A stretch of DNA of 64,000 nucleotides from a virus, in the IMG/VR virus record IMGVR_UViG_3300031951_015091, positions 1 through 64,000 of that record; one strand, 5' to 3'. Made by a program: the position numbers and the translations under genes. Below are positions 51,801 through 61,026 of this stretch, piece after piece. Positions within the stretch are counted from its first letter, which is position 1. Each line of letters starts with the position of its first letter. The notes under the pieces were generated by a model. It worked only from the letters and a program-made list of their open reading frames with translations, was not told the DNA's origin and searched no databases.

Positions 51801-54186
51801 TATCTTTTGAATCAATGACTTTAAAAGAAGATTTATAACTGCGGCCTCCTGAAGTTATAGCAAAATACCCATAAGTTTCTTCAAATTTGCCTTCTAGTTT
51901 ATAAATGTCAGAGATGTAAAGGCTATCTGATCTTCCAGGAATTTTATTTGGAACTGCAAGAGCAACTTGACTATCATTTAAATAAACTGTTGTATTTCCT
52001 ACTGGAGAAACTCCTCCGGTTCCTATAGAATTTGTTACAGCCGATACAAGTGTTTTTACTTTTGGAGATGTTGTATTAAAATCAACAGTTGCTATAACAT
52101 CAACTGTTATCGAATCACCAACATTATTAAAATTAAGTGTTGCAGTAGAACCGCCACCAGATATTTGAACGTATCTTCCATCAAATGGAAATGAAGGACC
52201 AAAACTACCAGAAGATCCAAAAGGAATAATTTGACCTTTTAAAAACTTTGTTGATGAAGTAACATTATTTGCAACAACTAAAAAATGTTGTGAAACTTGA
52301 GCTTCACTTAAAGTACCTGAGCCAACAAACAAATTTGTAGCAGAACCAGTAGAAAGAGAAAGTGCTCCAGTGCCTCCATTTACCGTTTGATTTCTAAATA
52401 AAACTTTACCTCTAAAATCTTGGTCAGTCATTCCAAAACTAACGAAAGATTGAGGCACACGATATACTAGAGATTTAAAATTCGTATCAGAAATAAATGT
52501 GTTTCCAAAAGCAGCCGAAGGAGAAGAAAGTGTTTTATTAACAGAATCTACGTTTGCTGAAGAAAGAATATGTGCGCTAGAATTTGATTTAATAAAAGAT
52601 TGTACATCTTTAATATTAAAATCTATTGTATAAGAAGAATTGCTTCTTGGTTGAGTTACAAACGTATCAGCAATTTTAGCTGTTTTGTTTAGGTGATCGT
52701 AAGAAACAATTCTATGTTTTACATTATCAGCACCATAACCAGAAGAAATGCGAACAATAGCATTGTAATAAGCATTAGCAACATTTGATACTTGACCTGC
52801 GGTAGTTGAAAGGATTATGTGTGTTGAATTGCCTGATCCTCCACAATTTCCTGTTACTGTAGAAAGTCTTGTATCAAAGATATAAAAATTATATTTGTGT
52901 GTATCTGAAATTGCAGTATTGGAAGCTGAGACAAATTCAATTTCACGAATTCTTGCTGTACCAATTTTAGTAGAACCGTAAGATGTGGTATTTGATGTAC
53001 TTACATTTCCATTAGCTACACAATGTAAATCAAACCCTTCCATTGTTCCAGTATCAAACAATCCTTTAGCATTAGTTACAGTAATATAATTTCCATAGTT
53101 AGCTGCAATATCATAATTTTGAACAGCATATTTTTCTCTTGCTCGTTCTAATGTTATATTTGTTGGCGATATAGTTTCAATTTCAAAACCACGTACATAT
53201 GCTTTTCCTGCACTCAGTTTAGCAGTAAATAAAGCTGAATTTGAAGTATTGGATGCACTATCAGGAACATGATCTTTTAAATAAATTGTAAAAGGTTGTA
53301 CTGTATAGTTACCTGATTCATCATAAGTTCTTCTAGCAAAAGTTTTTTCTAATTCAGCATAAAGAGGGTAATTATTTCTTAATGTAATTGTTCCGTTTTC
53401 AATTCGAACAATTTCAATAAATTTCGTGTCATCAGTAGAATTTAAACTCCTTGCAGTTAATACTAAATCTACTTTATAACGAGTAGCTCCTGGTGCTTGA
53501 TAGTTTGAAGCATTTAAAGCAGGATCTAGTAGAGTAGTATCAGTTCTCTCATCAATAATACTCTCTTGATAAGCTAAACCAATTCGATATGATGGAGAAT
53601 TATCATATTTGTTCAATACAATTGTTTGAGATGAAACTTTAACAAAAAAATCATCTATAAAATAAACACCTTCATTTACACTTGCAGTTGATCCTTTGCC
53701 CGTAGATTCTATTGGCAATAAACGAGCTTCAAATTGATCATCATCTATTGTAAAAAAAGTTTCATTGTCTACAAGAGTTAAACCTGTTTTATATTCAACA
53801 AATATTGTTGGAGGATCTGTTAATGTTCCTTCTTTTATCGCAACAACTTTTCCTAATGAACCATTTGAAGCTAAAGCGTGAGCATTACCAATATTTTTTC
53901 CAAGAAAATTATTTACATCAATATCTTGGCCACCAACAGTTGTTGTTCTTAGTTTATGATATATTACTGAGGTAGAAACAGAAACTTCTCCTCCAGTAAC
54001 AACCGATCCATTTTTAAAAATATGTTTACCAAAACGAGAAATTTGTTTTTGAAGAATGGTTTGAAGTTGAGTTAATTCTCGAGCTTGAACAGCATAACCT
54101 GGCCGAAAAAGAACTCGAAGAAATTTTTTATCTTCATCGTAATCATCATAGTATGGATTTACATTAAAATTTTGAACTAATGCCAT
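48898..54186 (-). CDS. Giant DUF4815-like tail/baseplate protein with C-terminal membrane-like helices
   Basis: 1762 residues. MALVQNFNVNPYYDDYDEDKKFL and RPGYAVQARELTQLQTILQKQISRFG are the conserved start of DUF4815 phage tail proteins; a long beta-rich body follows with YKLRDCVDFRPIRTNA and YRYTMRDIGKLEKRIDNLE-type blocks. Near 1590, GCKIICSEMAQQGFF with ADQRFGRRL is another shared phage motif. The last 71 residues contain two hydrophobic stretches (about 1692-1711 and 1724-1744) split by a charged loop, unusual for a virion protein. Position after gp8 is that of the T4 gp9-gp12 region, so it probably links baseplate to fibres. Confidence 0.85.
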   Translation of the reverse strand: MALVQNFNVNPYYDDYDEDKKFLRVLFRPGYAVQARELTQLQTILQKQISRFGKHIFKNGSVVTGGEVSVSTSVIYHKLRTTTVGGQDIDVNNFLGKNIGNAHALASNGSLGKVVAIKEGTLTDPPTIFVEYKTGLTLVDNETFFTIDDDQFEARLLPIESTGKGSTASVNEGVYFIDDFFVKVSSQTIVLNKYDNSPSYRIGLAYQESIIDERTDTTLLDPALNASNYQAPGATRYKVDLVLTARSLNSTDDTKFIEIVRIENGTITLRNNYPLYAELEKTFARRTYDESGNYTVQPFTIYLKDHVPDSASNTSNSALFTAKLSAGKAYVRGFEIETISPTNITLERAREKYAVQNYDIAANYGNYITVTNAKGLFDTGTMEGFDLHCVANGNVSTSNTTSYGSTKIGTARIREIEFVSASNTAISDTHKYNFYIFDTRLSTVTGNCGGSGNSTHIILSTTAGQVSNVANAYYNAIVRISSGYGADNVKHRIVSYDHLNKTAKIADTFVTQPRSNSSYTIDFNIKDVQSFIKSNSSAHILSSANVDSVNKTLSSPSAAFGNTFISDTNFKSLVYRVPQSFVSFGMTDQDFRGKVLFRNQTVNGGTGALSLSTGSATNLFVGSGTLSEAQVSQHFLVVANNVTSSTKFLKGQIIPFGSSGSFGPSFPFDGRYVQISGGGSTATLNFNNVGDSITVDVIATVDFNTTSPKVKTLVSAVTNSIGTGGVSPVGNTTVYLNDSQVALAVPNKIPGRSDSLYISDIYKLEGKFEETYGYFAITSGGRSYKSSFKVIDSKDISTAVVAADLSDTSKDITDRYILNDGQTDAYYDHGSITLKAGALPPTGQLLVLVNYFTHTGDGYFTVDSYNNASLGATEDIRYAKIPNYTSPATGEVYKLRDCVDFRPIRTNASAVSGNFTLSGISIPRADEALESDYSYYIPRIDRIVLGEDKKFRVVKGISSLNPNTPAEPDGTMSLYTIFVNPYTFFPSDTKVKYIENKRYTMRDIGKLEKRIDNLEYYTTLNLLERSAQDLTVLDDNGLERFKNGILTDTFRGHQVGDVKNVDYKCAMDFEAGELRPYFEDESISFVVNTSFTTANVEAGQIVVSPYTIKSIISQNVATNGIAVNPFVLSNYSGTLDFTPPGDFWIDKETRPDVLVNLEGENDAWAQIGEALHDTRAAGWGNQWNSWNTFVSGQTVDVQTRVEGRSSGYLDYNDTVKSTTTTTYYSKDRTGTKKVLVPERITKSIGARQVDLSIIPYIRAQWIITVAKNLRPNEYHYLYAEQGDLDGTKYIEFPSIAWLANVSSDFNDSYGVYERVTSSSGGSAIVVKQSGRSWSLDQPVIYLSDVRGTFAANDTITGTLSGATAKIDIMFWNNGNVTSATANTVTLGSGAPYNNTYVDVVTTYANVTWPFTGTKVLEDPIDATQFYKIRIIAGTGIGQERTIINYNGSTKVATLSSNWDVNPDSTSRWSVGKPQSDDHGDMAGRWYLPNYGPTAYDNGWRSRTGARLIRLTNSSTNDPQLTSSFAEEQWYAQGVLNTVENVSVSVRVPTIQVQAIYERQDNIAKSSVVQREVLGSTLIRDRTPPPSGGGSGCKIICSEMAQQGFFAPDINEADQRFGRRLQRNHPIIYRGYVYWAKTIVEWLKGRGPSLYLWDMKDNNEMQRNIALHMTEVIARPWSDEMAYVERVRDEGSLVGKLVFWLGLIICSIVGLTNPNLSKPDSRLKGYTIFTFMVAFYILVSSINIVTSPFKVIKEYFKSKLIRN

Positions 54187-54195
54187 TTTTAACCT

Positions 54196-55797
54196 TTAAA
54201 AATTAATAATAATTTTAATATTTTCAGCTTGACCAAGTATTCTGTCTGTTTTTTGTTCATTCGTTACATATAAAAATTCACCAGAATATGGTTCAAATTC
54301 AGGATTATCAATTGTAACTATTGTTCTAGTAGCTCCAGAGGTAAAGCCAGTTATGATACCTCCAGAAGTAAATGTGCCTTTTACTTTTGTTAATTTTACA
54401 GAACTAAGTGTTTGGTCATTAACAAATCCGTAAGCAATAGGACTACTTGTATTGCCTTGGTAAACATATTCGTTTAAATTAAAACTTGCTCCAGCAATCA
54501 AAGATAAATCTGTTGTTTGTGAAAATACTGAATTTGATGTGCTATTATTTGAAGCTAAAAGTTCTTCATATTTATGAGGATTTCTTAAAAGACTAACTTG
54601 CCTAAAACTTGTATTTGGAGAAATTAAACCACTTTCTGTGGTATCATTTTCTCCGATAGTAACAGCTATCATTACGTTATTTGCATTTAGTTCTCTTGCT
54701 GGGTTAAAACCATGGCCGTATTTTGAAGGTAAAATTACACGGCAATTTGCTCCTGTTCCTGAACCATATATTGTTGCATTAGCATATGTGTAACCTGTAC
54801 CAATACTCGTTACTGTTACTTTAGAAACATTTGCATTTGCAGCAGAAACACCTGAAGAAGTATCAGATAACAAAACATTTGCTGCTGCACCTGTGCCTGA
54901 ACCATCAATAAAAAGTCTTGTGGATATTGAAAGGTCATTTGTGTTCCCTCCAGTTCCAGTTGTTGTTGAAGAAAGATTTATAACACCAGTTGAAATTGAT
55001 ATATCTTCAATATGTGTTGTTGGCGGTATTCCTGTTCCAGAAATTAACATGTTTTGTAAATTTGATAAAGTAGGAATACTAAAAACTTCTAAAACTAAAG
55101 CAGTATTTGATAATTTTAATGTTGTTTGACCAGATGTAAAACCATTAACTTTAATATTTGAAGCTTGACGATAGTTTGTTCCTTTATCTGTTACTATAAT
55201 ACTTGTTAATTCTCCATCTACAACATTTAATGAACTAACATTAAAATCTAAGGCCGATGTATTTGTTGGTGCAGGAATCCATTGATTTGTAAAAAATTTG
55301 TTAAAAGGAGTAATATTATACATGTATTTCCAAATATAACCATCAGCAGTAGCAATATTACCATTTGAAGTTACATAATCTCCAGTAGGTTCAACTGTTG
55401 ATAAGGAAGAATTATTATTTGAAACACACTTGTAAACATTTCGTGCCGAAGTCATAACATACATTGGGTTTAAACTCTGAGAACTATTTGATTTAAATAA
55501 TTCAGAAAATTCTATTGTATCATCAAAAGCTCTGTATTTTACGTTTGCTGTCCAATTGTATCTAGGGATTACTAACTGCACATCATTACCTGTTATTCTT
55601 TTTCCAGCAAACATATTATCCCAAACCAATTTGTCCGCTGAAACGGTTTCAACTATTGAATCTGGAGAAGATTCGTTAGCATATACTATGTGATTTCCAA
55701 TAGTGATATAAGCAATCGTTGGAGTTTCTTCTGAAAAAGACTCCTTGAACTGCTCAGCAGCATTAAAAGACAGTTTTTTGGTTATAATTGATGGCAT
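54196..55797 (-). CDS. gp8: Baseplate wedge gp8
   Basis: 533 residues (T4 334). WDNMFAGKRITGNDVQLVIPRYNW, MTSARNVYKCVSNNN, TADGYIWKYMYNIT and FRQVSLLRNPHKYEELL match T4 gp8 (wedge dimer) blocks in order. The extra length is a beta-rich insert at about 190-330 (GTNYRQASNIKVNG, GTGYTYANATIYGSGTGA), a repeated module seen in other phage baseplate proteins. Order gp6, gp7-position, gp8 is as in T4. CATAAATA 6 bp upstream of the ATG. Confidence 0.9.
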   Translation of the reverse strand: MPSIITKKLSFNAAEQFKESFSEETPTIAYITIGNHIVYANESSPDSIVETVSADKLVWDNMFAGKRITGNDVQLVIPRYNWTANVKYRAFDDTIEFSELFKSNSSQSLNPMYVMTSARNVYKCVSNNNSSLSTVEPTGDYVTSNGNIATADGYIWKYMYNITPFNKFFTNQWIPAPTNTSALDFNVSSLNVVDGELTSIIVTDKGTNYRQASNIKVNGFTSGQTTLKLSNTALVLEVFSIPTLSNLQNMLISGTGIPPTTHIEDISISTGVINLSSTTTGTGGNTNDLSISTRLFIDGSGTGAAANVLLSDTSSGVSAANANVSKVTVTSIGTGYTYANATIYGSGTGANCRVILPSKYGHGFNPARELNANNVMIAVTIGENDTTESGLISPNTSFRQVSLLRNPHKYEELLASNNSTSNSVFSQTTDLSLIAGASFNLNEYVYQGNTSSPIAYGFVNDQTLSSVKLTKVKGTFTSGGIITGFTSGATRTIVTIDNPEFEPYSGEFLYVTNEQKTDRILGQAENIKIIINF

Positions 55798-55803
55798 GGA
55801 TTC

Positions 55804-55811
55804 TATTTATG
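55804..55811 (-). promoter_or_regulatory. late-promoter-like octamer CATAAATA before gp8
   Basis: Minus-strand CATAAATAG only 6 bp before the ATG and overlapping the upstream stop codon. If used, the transcript would be leaderless or nearly so; it may instead be chance. Confidence 0.3.
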
Positions 55812-58545
55812 TCAATATAATTAAAGATTGATTGCTTGTATTCTTTGTAAAGGCAAGAGATACTGATAAGTTTGTGTTACTAATTATGCTGTTTATTGTT
55901 CTAATTTCACCGTTGACTGAAACATTAGAACCAAGAGTTAAAATACCTCTATTATTTGCAACACTAAAATAAGTGTTGTTTCCAATTATGTAAATTGAAT
56001 TATTTTGAGTTGTTACTAAACCAGAAATTGTATTTGTTGATTGATAAAATACTTGAGATTTTGGCGCATTTGCTTCTTTCTCCATATTAAACCAAGCAAA
56101 ATTAATAAACCCTGTTGGATGCAATAGTTGTTTTAATATATCTTTATATTTTGCAAATGAAATTGTTGATGAGGTTATGTACGCATAATCATAGTAATAA
56201 TTACCTCCTTGTATGCGTCTTTCGTAACTAGAAATAATAGAATCTGTTGTTGTCCATCTTCCAGGAAAAGTTGAAAAAGAAGGTCCAATATTTGCTGTTG
56301 CGGAAGCTGAACCACTTCCTTTTTGTGTCAAATCTATTGTTGGCGCAAATCTATAATTATTTCCTGGATAAGTAATCTTAATTGTTTTAATAGCACCTTC
56401 TCTGAAGGTTACATCCGTAGATATATTATCTCCATCTCCCATCAAAGAAGTAATTGCTATTTGAGCTCCATTGCCTGTTGTTGAATAAATCGCAACATTT
56501 GGAAAATTATTTTGTGTATAATTTGATCCTCCAACAACACCCCTCGCATAAGATCCTAACTTAGTATTAGAAAAAGAAGTTGTTCCATCAGTAAACCGGA
56601 AAGCAACATTAACAGTAGCATGTGTGGTATTAATTACCGAATTTACATATCTTTCTTGACACCGAATAACAATTTTATCATTTACTCGTAAATCATTTGT
56701 GAAATTTGTATTAGTTCCAATTATTAATATTGAATTATTTGTAATGGCAACATTACCATCAATTCTAGGAGGTTGAATTTGTACTGCTTGAACAAAGCCG
56801 TTTGATGCAACATTACTTACGGCAGCTGCAGCTCCATATCCTTTAGTTCCTATAGGATTTGAATAAAAATAAACTTCATCTCCAACTTTATAATTTAAAC
56901 CTCCTACAGTAGTTAAACCACTAATGCCTTTACTAACATCTATCCTGCCAATTGACCTCAAATCTTTAAGATCTTTTTCAATATAATTATCTAATTCACC
57001 AGCAGTGTAAATAGCTGCCTGATATACATCCATTTCTGCTTCTTCAACACCGGTTAAAACCCATTCTGTTTCACCTTTTTGGATTGGTCCAAGATTAATA
57101 ATAATATTAGAATTAAAAGCATCCACAATTCTAGTATTTGCATTTTGTGTTCGAGTATTTACTATATTATAACTAGCGGCATTAATTGTTGTAGCAGCAT
57201 ATGGGCCTATGTAACCTGAAGCTAAGACACTATAAGTATTATTAGTAAAAATAGTATTAGCTGTTTCTGTAATAACTCCTATTGTCACTACGTTAGAATT
57301 ATAATAACCTCTAAAAAGACTATCTTGAGCTTTAAATCCTGCACCACCATATGATACATTTATAGAAGCAACATTTGTTCCTTGTACTTCTTCAACTTCT
57401 GCTGTTGCAATTTCTTCAGCACCACCACCTAATACTAATATAGGGTCTCCAACATTATAAGAAAAACCTACATTATTAATTTGTATGCTATTTACAATAG
57501 AAAAAGTATCAGCATTAAAAGTTATTAAAGAACCATCACTAGCAATAACATCAAATTTTACTATTTCTCCATTTATAAAATTACCTGCTAATGATTTACC
57601 ATCAATAAACAATTCAAAAGGTAAAGGAAAATTTGCGTTTTCAGAAATAATTGTTTCTACAGCTTTTTCAATAAGAGCTGTAGCACCAGATGTTAAACCA
57701 GTAACTTTTCTATTTTTTAAAATAGTATAGTCAAATTTATTGTAAACAATTTTTATATTATCACTAGAAGTAGGAGTTGTTGTAAAATATATTTTTTTTG
57801 ATTCTCTACGAATTTCGTAATCTACATTTTCTTGTTTTAAAGTATTATTAATGTAAACACTTATTTCGCCAGAATTAACAAATTGAGCAAGCAAAATTTC
57901 TTTATTGCTACCATTACCAACATGAATACTTCTAACATCTTTTTCTATTTTAAGACTTTTTTCAATTATCCATTTTCCATCAGAAGCTCTCAGTATTCTA
58001 CTTTTTGGAAGAATAATGTCAACATCTTCATTAAATAAAAGCTTAAACAATAATTTAAAAGATTCGTCTATACCTTTTGATAGGTAAAGTGGTAAAATAT
58101 TTTTAATTAAAAAATCTTTATCTACTTGAACATCTTTAGGTATTAATGATACAAAACTATTCACAAAATTATCTTCAAATTGATCTACTGATCTATCAAC
58201 ATCATTAATATTTCGTATATCTTTGATCGAAGATGTTAAACTATTGCTTGTTGGATTAGTAAGTGTAGCTGTTCCTGTGCCTGTTCCAACACCAGTAGCG
58301 ATAAAAGAAGTTCCAACTGTTGCTCCGGCTGGAGCTCCAATTGCTTGCCAATTTGTTGTTCCTAAAGTATTGATAGTATAACGAGTTCCAATAACAAAAG
58401 AACCAGCTAAAACAGGAAGTGTTGATTGATCTTGTTCTAAAAACTGATAATAAGCTTTTAAAAATTGAATGAATAATGGATATTCTTCCCGAATAAATTC
58501 AGGGACTTGTTCACTAACAAAAAGTGAAGTATTGGAAAATGACAT
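55807..58545 (-). CDS. Baseplate wedge protein at the gp7 position
   Basis: 912 residues (T4 gp7 1032). Starts FVSEQVPEFIREEYPLFIQF with LKAYYQFLEQDQ, the opening of the wedge/initiator proteins found after gp6 in marine T4-like phages; no direct gp7 signature is seen, so the name rests on position and size. Embedded modules: GTRYTINTLGTTNWQAIGAP (about 52-71), and two small beta units NSILIIGTNTNFTNDLRVND (central) and NSIYIIGNNTYF (C-terminal) of the type in the 973-residue protein. C-terminal YKDILKQLLHPTGFINFAWF is characteristic. Start overlaps the gp6 stop. Confidence 0.75.
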   Translation of the reverse strand: MSFSNTSLFVSEQVPEFIREEYPLFIQFLKAYYQFLEQDQSTLPVLAGSFVIGTRYTINTLGTTNWQAIGAPAGATVGTSFIATGVGTGTGTATLTNPTSNSLTSSIKDIRNINDVDRSVDQFEDNFVNSFVSLIPKDVQVDKDFLIKNILPLYLSKGIDESFKLLFKLLFNEDVDIILPKSRILRASDGKWIIEKSLKIEKDVRSIHVGNGSNKEILLAQFVNSGEISVYINNTLKQENVDYEIRRESKKIYFTTTPTSSDNIKIVYNKFDYTILKNRKVTGLTSGATALIEKAVETIISENANFPLPFELFIDGKSLAGNFINGEIVKFDVIASDGSLITFNADTFSIVNSIQINNVGFSYNVGDPILVLGGGAEEIATAEVEEVQGTNVASINVSYGGAGFKAQDSLFRGYYNSNVVTIGVITETANTIFTNNTYSVLASGYIGPYAATTINAASYNIVNTRTQNANTRIVDAFNSNIIINLGPIQKGETEWVLTGVEEAEMDVYQAAIYTAGELDNYIEKDLKDLRSIGRIDVSKGISGLTTVGGLNYKVGDEVYFYSNPIGTKGYGAAAAVSNVASNGFVQAVQIQPPRIDGNVAITNNSILIIGTNTNFTNDLRVNDKIVIRCQERYVNSVINTTHATVNVAFRFTDGTTSFSNTKLGSYARGVVGGSNYTQNNFPNVAIYSTTGNGAQIAITSLMGDGDNISTDVTFREGAIKTIKITYPGNNYRFAPTIDLTQKGSGSASATANIGPSFSTFPGRWTTTDSIISSYERRIQGGNYYYDYAYITSSTISFAKYKDILKQLLHPTGFINFAWFNMEKEANAPKSQVFYQSTNTISGLVTTQNNSIYIIGNNTYFSVANNRGILTLGSNVSVNGEIRTINSIISNTNLSVSLAFTKNTSNQSLIILT

Positions 58546-60608
58546 TAGTTAGTAAGTGCAGTTAAAGTTGTTACCACAGAAGATGGATCTGTGCTATCAA
58601 TTGTTAAAATAGTATTTCTTACTGGTTCAATAATACCTTTTTCCGATTCTACGGTCAAACGCATTTGGCCGTCAGTAGAAGAAACGGTAACGATATTAAT
58701 ATCATTCAATGTAATTTTACCTGTTTCGTAATTTATTTCACCAACATTTTCATCAACAACTTGCCTTTGAGCTGTAGAATCATAATAAATTGTTCTAAGA
58801 GTTCCTATCTTTGCATCAATTTGTGCGGTTGCTGTAGCTGAAATACCTCCACCACCAGATAACGTAATTATAGCCCTAGTATAATCAATACCTCTATTTG
58901 TAATCACAATTTCTTTAACTGTTCCATTCACAAGTTTTGCTTCAGCTGAAGCGCCAGTTCCGTCACCGGTAATAACAACGGTTGGAGCAGTTATGTAATT
59001 TAAACCAGGGTTAGTAATTAATATTGAAGAAATTCCGGTAAAAGATGATGGCACTTCTTCAATCACAACCGTCCTTAACACAGAAGATGAATCTCTAGTT
59101 TGAAATTCTGTTGAAGAAAGTCTGTTCGTTGTAGTTCCTCTTTTTAAAGGAATATTAAAATTTATTTCATATGAAAAATTTTGATTTAATCTTGGCGTAA
59201 ATCTTTTTTGAGCTTTTATAACTAATTGATTACCTATAATTGCATTTAAATCAACTGCATCAATTGAAGCTTCTAATTTTGAATCAACCAATCTAGAATT
59301 AAATTTATTCAAATAAGTATTTCTATATTCTAATATAGCGTTTTTAATATTATCTTTTAATCTTTGTTCAGTTACCGTTGTTTTTTTAGGATCATATCTA
59401 GCATCTACATCAATTAAAATGTACAAATATGTTGGATCTATTATTTCTGTACTAACCGATATTACAGATTTTGGATCAATAATTTCAGAAACAATTCTTT
59501 GTTTTTCTGCTTCAGAAATATAATAATTTTCTTTTGGTTTTAAAGAAACAAATATTTTTCCGTATACAGGAGGATCATTATCTTCTCCACCCCAAACAGA
59601 AATTGATTCGATGTTTGGATAACTATTTAAAATATATGTAGCATAATCTTTATTTGTTACTAAACGATTTTGTGTAGAAAATCTGGCTGAAGCTGAAAAT
59701 TTTATACTGTCAACAGATTCTCTAAGAGATCCACCTGAAGCTGAACTTTTTGGATTTATTAAAAAATTTGTTAGTGCAGCACCAGTTGAATCAACTACGG
59801 TAGAAGTAGCAATAAAAGTATTTGCTTTATTTGCTTCAGTTGCACTTGTTACAAGATATGTAGCAGTAACAATTGATCCATCTGGCAAAGATTTTCCAAT
59901 AACATCGTTACCAAAATAAATTTGATATAACCCGCCTCTTCCTTCCTGTAAAAAAAACACTTCAGAATCAGAAGTTATATCTAAAACATCAGTTACTTTT
60001 TGATAAATTTTTGCTGCACTATTAGCTGAATTTGGCGTTACACTAACCCTTAATGTTGTTGTATCGATGTTTGGATCTGGTAATTGAAAGATTGATTTTG
60101 GATTTGAAGATTTTTCAAAAGAGAATGAATAAGAAATGAACTGACCTTCATAAATTTGTAGATCTTCAAAAATATATTTTGTATTTGATTTTGTAACAGT
60201 TGTATCTTGAACAACAACAAAGTTATAAGCTTTACTATCAATTTGGCTAGAAAGAAAAGAAAATCCTTGTGGTAATGTACATGTTCCTGATGTTGTATTG
60301 TTTGATTCAACGGTAAAATCAATAATTGCTACCGGAGCTTTTGACGAATAAGGAATATACCCTAAAGATTTTGCGTGTGAAACAACAGAATCTCTGAGTA
60401 AGGCGGTATCTAAAAAAGATTCATTTGCTACCATATTTAAATAGTAGGCATTATAATGAGTATTGTAAGCAAGAATGTCTAACAGAATAGAAAGTCCAGC
60501 ACCATCAAAATCATAATCTTGAAATTCTGCTTGTTGTTTTAAAAATGCTTTTAAATTTGCTTTGATAGTATCAAAGTCGAGTTCTGTTACTCTTAAACGA
60601 TCTACCAT
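58545..60608 (-). CDS. gp6: Baseplate wedge gp6
   Basis: 687 residues (T4 660). VTELDFDTIKANLKAFLKQQ, FQDYDFDGAGLSILLDILAY, NTHYNAYYLNMVANESFLDT and LRDSVVSHAKSLGYIPYSSK are diagnostic gp6 N-terminal blocks; SASARFSTQNRLVTNKDYAT with YILNSYPNIESISVWGGEDN is the conserved J-like core. It forms the inner ring of the baseplate. A beta insert (about 535-595: NPGLNYITAPTVVITGDGTG) lies near the C-terminus. Gap to gp25 is 1 bp. Confidence 0.95.
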   Translation of the reverse strand: MVDRLRVTELDFDTIKANLKAFLKQQAEFQDYDFDGAGLSILLDILAYNTHYNAYYLNMVANESFLDTALLRDSVVSHAKSLGYIPYSSKAPVAIIDFTVESNNTTSGTCTLPQGFSFLSSQIDSKAYNFVVVQDTTVTKSNTKYIFEDLQIYEGQFISYSFSFEKSSNPKSIFQLPDPNIDTTTLRVSVTPNSANSAAKIYQKVTDVLDITSDSEVFFLQEGRGGLYQIYFGNDVIGKSLPDGSIVTATYLVTSATEANKANTFIATSTVVDSTGAALTNFLINPKSSASGGSLRESVDSIKFSASARFSTQNRLVTNKDYATYILNSYPNIESISVWGGEDNDPPVYGKIFVSLKPKENYYISEAEKQRIVSEIIDPKSVISVSTEIIDPTYLYILIDVDARYDPKKTTVTEQRLKDNIKNAILEYRNTYLNKFNSRLVDSKLEASIDAVDLNAIIGNQLVIKAQKRFTPRLNQNFSYEINFNIPLKRGTTTNRLSSTEFQTRDSSSVLRTVVIEEVPSSFTGISSILITNPGLNYITAPTVVITGDGTGASAEAKLVNGTVKEIVITNRGIDYTRAIITLSGGGGISATATAQIDAKIGTLRTIYYDSTAQRQVVDENVGEINYETGKITLNDINIVTVSSTDGQMRLTVESEKGIIEPVRNTILTIDSTDPSSVVTTLTALTN

Positions 60609-60609
60609 T

Positions 60610-61014
60610 TTATCTAATTCGCTCTAGAAAAAAATTAATTGTGATTGGGTTTGGACTATTAATAATATAAAATTCTAAAGTTATTTTATATGTATTGTCA
60701 TCTGGAGAAGCTGTAGCAATAACTTTAGAAACTTGAGCTCTAGGCTCAAAATTGCCAATTACTTCGGTTATTTCTCTTTCAATTCTTGCCGCAATTATTG
60801 AATCAACATTTTCAAATAATAAACGCCTAACATTGCTACCTATTTCTGGTTGAAAAGGTCTTTCATAGTGATTCGTTAAAATTAAATTTTTAATTGAATT
60901 AATAATAGCATATTCATTTACATGCGTATTTACATCTTTTTTGATTGGATGTTTTGTAAATTTTAAATCCAAATCTTTAAAGGTGCGTTGAGATTTTATG
61001 TCTATGGTGGCCAT
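60610..61014 (-). CDS. gp25: Baseplate wedge gp25
   Basis: 134 residues (T4 132). FKDLDLKFTKHPIKKDVN, NSIKNLILTNHYERPFQPEIG and VRRLLFENVDSIIAARIE are the gp25/T6SS-sheath-initiator pattern (ERPFxP). Initiates sheath assembly on the wedge. AATAAATAG lies 4 bp before the ATG. Confidence 0.95.
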   Translation of the reverse strand: MATIDIKSQRTFKDLDLKFTKHPIKKDVNTHVNEYAIINSIKNLILTNHYERPFQPEIGSNVRRLLFENVDSIIAARIEREITEVIGNFEPRAQVSKVIATASPDDNTYKITLEFYIINSPNPITINFFLERIR

Positions 61015-61018
61015 TTTC

Positions 61019-61026
61019 TATTTATT
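61019..61026 (-). promoter_or_regulatory. late-promoter-like octamer AATAAATA before gp25
   Basis: Minus-strand AATAAATAG between the PAAR gene and gp25, 4 bp from the ATG. Same leaderless arrangement as at gp8; weak support. Confidence 0.3.
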
